Positions 55,511 through 64,000 of a stretch of DNA of 64,000 nucleotides are shown here, one piece after another (the stretch's first letter is position 1; each line of letters begins with the position of its first letter). Made by a program: the position numbers and the translations under genes. Source of the DNA: Ischnura elegans (lineage: Eukaryota; Arthropoda; Insecta; Odonata; Coenagrionidae); NCBI RefSeq assembly GCF_921293095.1, contig NC_060251.1, positions 38,483,644 to 38,547,643 of the forward strand. Direction: 5' to 3'. The notes beneath the pieces were generated by a model. The model did no database searches, was not told the origin of the DNA, and was given only the letters and a program-made list of their open reading frames with translations.

Positions 55511-55699
55511 ACGGATACCTTGGATTATATCTTGGATTCCTTTTATAAAGAACGTTTTGCAGCACTTCTTTCGTGTCATTTTCCATTGATTTTTTCGCGC
55601 ATAATTTCCAAGACGTGTACGTGACGAGAATGCTTGAGATAAATATTCATAGATGATGCTTGTTTTTCTAACATTCCTCACAGTGTTTAGAGCGGCTTT

Positions 55700-57237
55700 T
55701 CTTTTTTCTCTTCGGGTAACTTTCTCCCGTCTTTTGTATTTGTGGCCAGCCTACTTATTTTTATACTTCAGCTCTCTCTTATATGAGCAGTATAAATTTT
55801 AGTAAGTTAAAAAGTATACTTTTGGTATACTGGTTTAACTTTCATCTTTGTCCTTTTCGAGTACATGTTACCACACATATCCGCATGAATCCAGTTTCAC
55901 CCTGTCTTTTATTTATATGAAGTATAATATGTCTAGACCCAATTTCGTTATCCAAGTCTCAGTTCAGCAAATATTTAAAAAGTTGTTTTCATTGGTATGA
56001 GTATATAGAACTATGCTAATTCGTTTACGCAGTCTTGAGTTAACTTTTAGAAAAAGAGGATAGTTCCTCCAAGGTAAAACCTACGATTCAGCACGTTTGA
56101 TCTGTTAGTGGTGGACAACGTTATCTACTTCAGACGTATGAAGTGATGCTACCACACATTTTAAGCTCTGTAAAGCCAGGGAAAACGGTGCAGCGTAATC
56201 TGCTTAAAATATTATTTTTCCTAGTAATATTATGTAAAATATTCTCAGAACTGATACAATTATCCTAAAATGTCCACCTTTGACGAAGTATTCTTTTTTA
56301 GTTAGCTTGATTAGGTGAATTAGAATGTATAAGGTAAGGAATTGGATCCGATTAATCCCTCATCGAACTATCATTTTCCTTGTTCAAATTTAGGCAAGAA
56401 GCTCGTATATCGTTCGTCAAAATTGAGCCATATGGTATTACAATCTCTTTGCATGTCTCTTAAGTACTATATGGTTGTCGATACTACTAACATATCATTT
56501 CTTATGTTTGGATTCAAAACAGAATAATGATTTAAATCATCTTGGATTATATTTTTCTAAAGGGCAGGTACATTGTACAAGGAAGGTACATTGCTGATCC
56601 TGTTACGACAAAAGCGTGACTAGCATTTCTACATGAATTGGTGAACCCAATTCAGTACACGAGGTAAAATTTGATGGTAGGTATTTGGGTGGAGGGATAT
56701 CAGATGCAAATCATGCCTGTGAGAACAATTTAGGTTGACTTTAATCGATTCACCAAATACGAATTTCATGCGGCGTCTAGCTTTCCGGGAAATGAAACTT
56801 TCGGTAGGCGACGGCTGCCATTCCTTGCGTTCTATTTGTCCCTGACCCAGTCTTGGAGCTCGCTTACATTATCAATATAGTTTTCTACAGTGATTTCTGT
56901 TGTCAACTGTTTCAATTAACACCGTCCTCAAAAGGTCAAGACCCTCGGAAAAATGATAATTTTCAGTTTGTCCTACATGTCTACTCAAGAAGGACAAGGT
57001 TACTATCGGTATTTACTGCAGCTTATGAATGGACCACGTTTCTTGGGTGGTTGGTTGGGTTGTGTGGTTTCTTTCAATGGGTTCCCATGTTTTTTCGTGG
57101 ATCTTTCCCCACTTTTCCAGAATTCTTTCCTGGATTCCTCTTGATAAATACGTTCATTCTATATTTATTTCGTACAGCACTTTCTCATATAGCCTCGGTT
57201 ATTTTCCTAAACATGGCATACTATAAGATGAAAAGCA
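55700..57237. other. AT-rich DNA, no gene seen
   Basis: A 130-codon frame at 56853-57245 runs into a MITE and shows no family resemblance. Confidence 0.35.
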
Positions 57238-57245
57238 ATACTTGA

Positions 57246-57550
57246 CAGTAGCGCAGCGAGGGGGGATCTAATAGGGGGGGGTTAAACCCCCCAGATCTCT
57301 TAGAACTTTTCAAGTTTAATCCATTTCACTTAATTGGATAAACATTACTTACAGGATAGTGTAAGGATTAATGAAATATCTCTCAGAAGGCAGTAAAACT
57401 CACCTTTTCTAATCATTTATCATTAAAATTTTCAGGGCTCCCGCCCCCCGCATCTCCCACTTACCCTGGTGGGTATTCCATACCCCCCAGACACCCCAGT
57501 ACCAGTTGCGCCTAACCTCCCCCCAGCCATAAGTCCTAGCTGTGCCCCAG
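57246..57550 (+). mobile_element. hAT-like MITE (CAGTGGCGCAGCG family), copy 3
   Basis: The ends are CAGTAGCGCAGCGAGG and CTAGCTGTGCCCCAG. A perfect 8-bp duplication ATACTTGA lies at 57238-57245 and 57551-57558. Confidence 0.95.
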
Positions 57551-57666
57551 ATACTTGAAATATGAATTCAGTTACAGATTATGGGTTGAGATTGATCAGC
57601 ACAGACCTCCTTCTTTTATAACTAATAACTTCAGGCTTTACTTTGTGAAACCTTTCCATATTGGAA

Positions 57667-58214
57667 GTAAGGAAATAAAACTTTGTAAGGTTCACTGTTA
57701 TTTAATTATGGGCGCGACCCGGGTTTCGTAACTTGGTTACATCGTCAGGTGACTGATCTTCCATACATCATACATTTATACACAAAGTACACAAGTGACA
57801 GTGGGGACATCTATCGGAAAGGAAAAGGACTGGTTGAAAGGGCGGGGGTGAGGGTTAAACACGGAATGGAATAGTGAGAAAGGGGCAGCCTTGATTTGGG
57901 ACGAGGGTTTTTCCTGTGAGGATAGGTATCTGACCAGCCAGGGGAGGGCGGGGTTAAAGTGGGTGAGGAGACGAGAGCTAAAGAAGGTGGCGGTGTTGGT
58001 GTCTCACTATTCCATTCCGTGTTTAACCCTCACCCCCGCCCTTTCAACCAGTCCTTTTCCTTTCCGATAGATGTCCCCACTGCCACTTGTGTACTTTGTG
58101 TATAAATGTATGATGCATGCAAGATCAGTCACCTGACGATGTAACCAAGTTACGAAGCCCGGGTCGTGCCCATAATTAAATAACAGTGAACCTTACAAAG
58201 TTTTATATCCTTAC
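57667..58214. mobile_element. Long fold-back element with 212-bp arms
   Basis: The left arm 57667-57878 and right arm 58003-58214 are near-perfect reverse complements of equal length, separated by 124 bp. The arms contain GGTTCACTGTTATTTAATTA and the CGACCCGGGTTTCGTAAC word shared with 28220-28363. A transcript through it would fold into a hairpin of about 200 bp. Confidence 0.92.
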
Positions 58215-59661
58215 CTCCTTCTTTTATTTAATAAACGAATTCAGAGCCAAAAAAGGTGCCAAAATTTGTGGTCTTTACGTCAGAAAGAGTGCCAGCGCCT
58301 GTTGCTGTTGTCCACCAATCAGGATTTTTCTCTACAGTTAATCGCCATGGAATCTAACGCCTGCTTCATCTAACAACTGATATGTTTGAGTTACTAGACC
58401 TTAGTTTTTTTACAGAAAATATTGATTCTTACAGAGTGCAATCAACCAAAAAAATCGCTCTACAATTTCATTTGTGTTAAAAACGATTAAGTTCTCAAAT
58501 GCATGCTGTCCTCGCCATCTCACTTTCTTCTGCCTTTTTTCAGCATAAGTTGAACGAGTTCAACCCTCCCCCCCACCAGCCAATCCATTAAATCTATTCT
58601 CCTTCTTTCTAACCAGTATCTTCCTTTATCGACTAAAAATTCTCTTCCTTTTTGAATATATTCTTGGAAAGTGTTGCATAAAGTTTGTTAATTTAAAATA
58701 TTGATATTGGCACGAACAGAGAGATACAACTGTGCATGTGAAAATTTCTTGGCCTTTAAACATATTCTCTGCTGCGGAGAGGCCACCTGTAATAGGGAAT
58801 AAAATAGCGGGGTTCTATATATGCCAGCGTATAAATTATCACGTTACCTTATAGTCGGAAAAAAGCATTTCTTACGAATAGATTCTGTAGGATTTCCAAA
58901 AACAAATTGAACATTGCCGCATACAGAGTTCCAAATGAATTGAGAGAGGCAGAGATTTTAGATTTCATTGATAATGAAAGAAATAAGATAATAAAAATAC
59001 TGTGTATAAGCACTTTAAAGCGCACTTTTAGTACCTTATAATAAAAGATCCTCCGAGAATCCAATTTCATAAAATTGTCAATGCAATATTCAATAAAAAT
59101 ATTTTCGTGGAGTAATTGAAAGGATAGGATCGAAAATATTAATTCCATTTCTTTTGAATGACTTACGCTCTCATGGGCTGAGCCGAAAATGAATTTTGAA
59201 TCAGGAATGCGATGATTCCGAAAGAAAAAAATACTCAACAACCCCAGCAGGAAAATTGTTCGGAATGTGTTCTTTTTCTGGCGTTTGGCATTGTCTAGGA
59301 CTGGGATCATTGAGAAAGCATCACTGGCCGAGTGCAAGCAGTGAGGCTTTAAAAAATACGATCATATTCGGATTACTAGCGGGCATTCCTAGGATGAAGG
59401 CTGTCGACATTTTCCGCGTCGTTGCGCAAAGGCGAATTGCATTGTACCTACTCAGTTACTTGCTGTGTTCTCGTTGAAAGGACGCGTGTAATACAAGATG
59501 ATCCCCACACCTGAGCTTCAATGACCTGTTCTCAGACCCTCCATTCAGTCTTAGTAGTTGCATATAATTTAGAAAAATACAGAAAACAATATCTCTCATA
59601 ACCCACTCTTGAAACTTTTTGATACACATATTATTCTTACATAGCTCAATCTAAATGAGTA
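58215..59661. other. AT-rich DNA, no gene seen
   Basis: The longest frame (minus, 58849-59337, 162 codons) is phenylalanine/isoleucine/leucine-rich as expected of chance frames in AT-rich DNA. Confidence 0.4.
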
Positions 59662-59688
59662 ATATATATATATATATATATATATATA
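59662..59688. repeat. (TA)n microsatellite
   Basis: An uninterrupted TA run. A second run lies at 59864-59887; a minus-strand tRNA-like B box (GGTTCGAGTCC) sits directly beside the latter. Confidence 0.9.
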
Positions 59689-59863
59689 CTACTTCATTCA
59701 TTCACACGACGCCTTAAGCGCAAATATGCATATAAATTCACAGGTAAGGAAAGAAAGGGAAAGGAACATGGAATAGAAAAAGGACAAGGACAACGGTGCT
59801 GTGGTAGATGGAAAAAGCCAGAAATCAGAGGGTAAAAATGCGGCCTGACTGGGACTCGAACCC

Positions 59864-59887
59864 ATATATATATATATATATATATAT
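59864..59887. repeat. (TA)n microsatellite beside a SINE-like B box
   Basis: The TA run directly follows GACTGGGACTCGAACCC (59847-59863), whose minus strand is a consensus B box, so the run probably replaced the SINE head. Confidence 0.7.
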
Positions 59888-59949
59888 TAAAAAAACTGCA
59901 ATTTATTTCACAGAGTGGAGAGCTTTGGAGATGAAAATGCATTAACTTG

Positions 59950-61290
59950 GTAGTAATTAAGCGCTCACTTTTCCATAGGCTTTCCCTTTTAATAAATACT
60001 CTACCCGGTGATATTGATCCGTTTGGTCTGACACTTAAATATTTTACTCATCGGGCATTAACATATTTATCGCATAAATGACTAGATAGCCGGATAAATG
60101 TTTGTTTTTCTTTTTTATTCTATTTAAATTTGTAACAAATAATTATTCTTTAATTATTTAATATTTTTTGTTATAAGTGCACTTTATATTGGCAGTATTG
60201 CTGTATGTGTATCTCTTTATTAAAATAAATATAAATAAATTCCTGAGTGTGTACGAAGACCTTAAATATTTTTGTACCTAAGCTACTTATGAGTGAATCC
60301 GTGGATACTTCTTCGGCAATTATACTACACCTACCGGCATGAAAATTGAAGGTTAAAAGCCTAGGAAAAGCTTTAAACCCATGCAATGCTTGAAAGATCA
60401 TCTTATCTTTCACAACCTAATTAGATGTAGACCGAGCAATAGGAAAGAATTCGAAGCATTGATTACCTGAAAGTACATCTGTTTCTCTAAAATAACAATC
60501 CTAATTTCTATAGGCTTCAGTATTCCGTTTTGCCTGTTGATATCGTCAAAAAGTGAGAGACATTGAGGAGAAATGATATTTATTTTGGGAAAGCAGTAAA
60601 TTTATCACTTGGATATCTTGATTTCAATTGATGCGAGGGTTTTTGAAGCCGTGTCAAGGGTTTTAATGAGTATAGTATAGTGAAATCGTTACTCTTTTGG
60701 ACAATCTGAGCAGTCTTAACATGAAAACAGATATGTTGTTCCTCCTCGAGGTATTTTCTCAAAGACTACCTTCATTATCTAATGTAAATGAATGTATTTC
60801 GAGGAATATCACAATTAAATACATATAAGTTTGCCGATTATTGGATTGCATTCAGAAATTTTCCCGTTAAACCCATAGGGAAACTTCTTTGCCTTTACCT
60901 TTCTGGTTATTTTCATTGAACACACCGGTAGGAAGATGAGACATGTTTCTGAGTGGTATCGTTTTTCAAACATTTCTCTTGATAACAAAATTTTAGACAG
61001 TGGGAGATTAATTTGTAAATTCGATGTTCAAGCGCATCAGAGTGAATAAAAATAAACACCTACCAAGCGCAACATAAATCCTTCATATCTGAGATCCGGC
61101 GATTTCTGGAGCAAAGCGAAGTCAGCGTTGGATTCTTTTAGGACAGTTGCAAGATTCACCATCAAATTCACTAAATTTGTTAGCGATGGTCTCAACATTG
61201 CAATGGACGGTAATGAAACAGAAAAAAACTCGGAATCGCCAGCGGTAACGATATCATATTCACTAAATTTATTGGCGATGCAACCTAAAG
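59950..61290. other. AT-rich DNA, no gene seen
   Basis: No supported feature. Confidence 0.4.
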
Positions 61291-61295
61291 TTTAC

Positions 61296-61440
61296 AACAA
61301 AAAAGCTTTCATTCCGTGAGCAGAACATCCTACGATGAACATTTCTGAGGAATTGATGCACAGCTCCAGTTTTGCTGCACGACTGTTATGATATGAATAA
61401 TAACCTAGATGTAATGGCGCGCACATGCAAATCAATGAAT
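61296..61440 (+). repeat. Dispersed repeat pair, copy interrupted by a hAT MITE
   Basis: It is homologous to 55356-55510. The homology resumes after the MITE at about 61690 (ACTACCTTGGATAGTTTGG against ATACCTTGGATTATATCTTGG). Confidence 0.65.
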
Positions 61441-61444
61441 TATT

Positions 61445-61689
61445 ACAGTGGCGTAACCAGGGGGGTGCGGACCCCCTCTGATATATAAAAAAATATTGTC
61501 CTTCAAAAATGAAAATAAAATATCGAAAAATCATGAATTTACAAAATATTTCTTTAACAAATGAAGTTTTTTCGATTATGAAAAGTGTTAAAATTATTTT
61601 TAAACCCTCTACTTAGTACCCTGTTTTTAAACAAATTTCCACTCTGCTTTTGAACCCCCCCCCGAAAGAAATTCCTGGCTACGCCACTG
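61445..61689. mobile_element. hAT-like MITE, 245 bp
   Basis: The terminal inverted repeat is CAGTGGCGTAACCAGG / CCTGGCTACGCCACTG. The flanking 8-mers are similar but not identical. The empty homologous site at 55500 supports insertion. Confidence 0.88.
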
Positions 61690-61859
61690 AATTACTACCT
61701 TGGATAGTTTGGAAGTAAAAGGTAGCAGTACGGTCGAAGAAGGGATTGAAACTCACCTATTCGGCTCCAAGGTGAACTCGAAAGATTTGTTGCACGTTGT
61801 GTTTGTGTAGGTATTCCTCTTGAACGTGTGGAACTAGAAAAGCCTTCACTTTCTCCTAT

Positions 61860-62340
61860 TCACAGGTAACCGAACGTCCGCTTCCCTCAGAATGAGCCGG
61901 CGACACAAAAGCTGGAGATGCCGATAGCTACGAGAGCGTAAACACTGCAGTCACCACACGAGCTGGCAGAGAGAGACTGAGTAGGTAACAACCTCGCACG
62001 CTGGGAGCAACTCTCCGTATAACCTCCCGATGACAGGATCTCCGATGTATATAAGATCGTTGAATGTCGAAAAAAAAAGACAACAGCGCAGTCGAGTGCG
62101 TCAGTGGTGGGAGTGTGAGCTTGTGGTCGCGTGTGGTCTATCTCTCTCCCACACCAGGTTTGCTCTCTCACACTTCGCCGAGTTGACGGAAGCCTCCCAT
62201 TGGTGGCTTTGACCTTGCGCCGTTGAACGGGCGGGTAGAGGGGAAAGTTGGTTTGGCATCCGCGGCGGGAGAAGCATGCGGTGGAGAAATGGTGGGATGA
62301 GTGTGGGAAGAAGGGGTGAGATGTGTGATGCAGTGCTGTT
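61860..62340. promoter_or_regulatory. CpG-rich promoter-like island
   Basis: It is GC- and CpG-rich relative to the flanks. TATATAAG lies on the plus strand at 62048-62055, and TATATA also reads on the minus strand there. On the minus strand a consensus 5' splice site (ATAG|GTGAGT) lies near 61753, so a non-coding first exon of a leftward gene is possible, perhaps the gene ending at 50423. The linkage is inference. Confidence 0.3.
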
Positions 62341-62397
62341 AGCCGCTGGGAAGTCCGAAGGGTTATTCTATATTACGGAATGAAAAGTGACCACATC

Positions 62398-62619
62398 CAA
62401 GGGCGTACCCAGGATCAAAACTACGGGGGGTGGGGGAGCAAGCCATGGTTGTTCAAGTTATAGGTAAGATTTAAGCATGGAAAAAATCTATGAAACCAAC
62501 ATTTTAAGGAAACTGTAACAGCTCTTTATTAGTTTTTAAAATTATTTACTTGAAAAAATATTATTTTCCTCAAAGACATTTGCGATTGTTGCTCCTGCCC
62601 CTCGCTGGGTACGCCCATG
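62398..62619. mobile_element. hAT-like MITE (CAAGGGCGTAC family), 222 bp
   Basis: The ends CAAGGGCGTACCCAGG and CTGGGTACGCCCATG are flanked by ACCACATC (62390-62397) and ACCACATT (62620-62627), 7 of 8 matching. Partial copies lie at 8253 and 31341. Confidence 0.85.
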
Positions 62620-62649
62620 ACCACATTCATAGTTATGCTTGATCCAGGG

Positions 62650-62910
62650 CAGGGATGCCGACTTACAAAAAATATTGGGGGGGCCCAAACCGGGGATCTT
62701 GTTCCGGGAAATTTTATAGGTAGTGAGTTTTAAGTTTTTTAAGCATTTAAGAAGAGTCATATGATCAACATTAGAACCCTGATTACTCGAATCTCTATAT
62801 CTGGACACTCCGGGGAAAATCAACAAGCCTGACACATTTTTTCCTTACACCCATAACGAATTTTTGAGGGGGCTCGGGCCCCTTCAGGCCCCATGGAGTC
62901 GGCGCCTCTG
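62650..62910. mobile_element. hAT-like MITE, 261 bp
   Basis: The ends CAGGGATGCCGACTTAC and GGAGTCGGCGCCTCTG are flanked by a perfect 8-bp duplication ATCCAGGG at 62642-62649 and 62911-62918. The interior has G- and C-runs near both ends. Confidence 0.9.
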
Positions 62911-63046
62911 ATCCAGGGGCGGTCTGACCAGGTCGGCAATCGACAAGGGCCCCGAGCTTAGGAGGGCTACAACGCTCGCGTCTAACGTGAAGCGTGTGCG
63001 AAAGGTGTGATATTAAAGGCTCAGATTTCTTGTACGATGTGAGGCA

Positions 63047-63350
63047 CAGGGGCGCAGCTACGAATTAAGGCTAGGGGGGGCTTTAAGGCGCAAGTAATAC
63101 TTTGGGTTGTGGGGGTATTGCATACCCGCCATGATAATTAGGAGTTGCGGGGGCCCTCCTCCAGAAAAATTTTAAGATTAATGATTCAAAATGGCGAGTT
63201 ATACGGCTTTCTGAGGGATATTTGATTAATCCTAATACTATTCTATAAGTAATGCAAATCCATTTAGTAAAATGGATTAAATTTAAAAATTTGTCTGAGC
63301 TCTGGGAGGGGGGGGTCTATACCCACAAAACCCCCCTCGCTGCGCCACTG
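63047..63350 (-). mobile_element. hAT-like MITE (CAGTGGCGCAGCG family), copy 4
   Basis: In reverse orientation it begins CAGTGGCGCAGCGAGGGG and ends GTAGCTGCGCCCCTG. A perfect 8-bp duplication GTGAGGCA lies at 63039-63046 and 63351-63358. Confidence 0.95.
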
Positions 63351-63358
63351 GTGAGGCA

Positions 63359-64000
63359 CACTTGATAATGTTGTTTGTAACGACGAAACGCGTACCGTCA
63401 TAATAAAACTCAGTGGAAACATTACAATGTCTAATTTTACTAATAATAAGACATTATTTGAACCTAAGTTTTTTTTGCTATTTGAACTACCAAATGAAAC
63501 TGATCACATTTGTAGAACTGTTTGACCTTCAAAATTAATGAATGTACAAAACACAATTCACAAGTATCTATTCTTCCTCGTGAACAGGAAGAACATGATT
63601 AGTTCTGCAAATAATTCGTTTGATAAGTTTTAGACCCATGACAGTTCCATTCCACTACAGCTCGATGACAGTTTGATAAATACACTAATTTTCCCACGTC
63701 AATCATCTTTAAAATATTTCTTATCTTCCTCATCCTAGTCCGAAATTTGAAATCCTAGTCCGAAATTTGAAATCCTACTCCACTCTCCTCACTTCACACC
63801 AATTAGGCTCCAGGCAACGACAATGACACAAAGAAACTAACCGTTCTCGTGGAAATGAGCCGTTTCCATGGTTACTCGCGAGTCGAAGTCGGTCACGTAT
63901 TGAAATTCCCACTAATACCCATATTTGGCTAAACATGTGACATCAATCGATTTGACCTCAAGTTAAGATATAGAGAATAAGCCTAGTGGTACCGGCTCGT
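63359..64000. other. AT-rich DNA, no gene; short tandem repeat
   Basis: A 20-bp unit (ATCCTAGTCCGAAATTTGAA) is repeated twice at about 63732-63771. Nothing else is supported. Confidence 0.5.

Noticed and set aside
56853-57245. Plus-strand 130-codon frame
   Set aside because: No similarity; it runs to the edge of a MITE and its composition matches the flanks.
58849-59337. Minus-strand 162-codon frame
   Set aside because: AT-rich, F/I/L-rich translation with no motif; no splice or promoter context.
1-64000. CRISPR array, bacterial operon or riboswitch
   Set aside because: No regularly spaced repeats with unique spacers and no prokaryotic gene organisation; all repeats are transposons or microsatellites.

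Overview
This window looks like nuclear DNA of an arthropod, most probably an insect. It is AT-rich, has no operon structure, and is packed with eukaryotic transposable elements: a Ty3/gypsy errantivirus-like provirus, non-LTR retrotransposon fragments, tRNA-derived SINEs, and many hAT-like and Harbinger-like MITEs. I cannot name the species. The provirus promoter has a TATA box plus the TCAGT initiator common in arthropods.

The main content is one complete, apparently intact LTR provirus at 13925-25295 (11,371 bp). Its two 529-bp LTRs read as identical and it is flanked by the 4-bp duplication ATAT. The order is 5' LTR, primer site, gag, pol (-1 frame), ORF3, env1, env2, polypurine tract, 3' LTR. 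Three things are unusual. First, there are two env genes in tandem. Env1 is a classic errantivirus/baculovirus F-type fusion glycoprotein with a furin site and fusion peptide. Env2 is a full-length membrane-anchored paralogue that keeps a cysteine ladder of almost identical spacing but has lost the furin site and fusion peptide. Second, a small ORF3 between pol and env1 combines a CCHC zinc knuckle with a retropepsin-like fold lacking the DTG catalytic motif. Third, ORF3, env1 and env2 each sit just behind their own candidate 3' splice site, and a strong 5' splice site lies in the leader, so three subgenomic mRNAs can be proposed. A retroelement with a paired fusion-competent and fusion-less Env plus a pseudo-protease is the best candidate here for an undescribed system.

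Left of the provirus (1-13920): a decayed LINE on the minus strand (5830 down to 293) is split by a 3,083-bp TTAA-flanked piggyBac-like insertion, which itself carries a hAT MITE. Further right lie hAT MITEs with perfect 8-bp duplications (6354-6643, 9922-10106), a Harbinger-like MITE (10828-11058), and a composite hAT element (12362-13720) with two more elements nested inside it.

Right of the provirus (25300-64000): SINEs, three copies of a GCCGTTTTACAC MITE, fold-back elements (28220, 41515, 57667), further hAT and Harbinger MITEs, and two more copies of the LINE 3' end. The only convincing host coding sequence is a probable terminal exon on the minus strand (50423-50661). CpG-rich promoter-like DNA lies near 61860-62340. 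Most of the rest is AT-rich DNA in which I see no gene.
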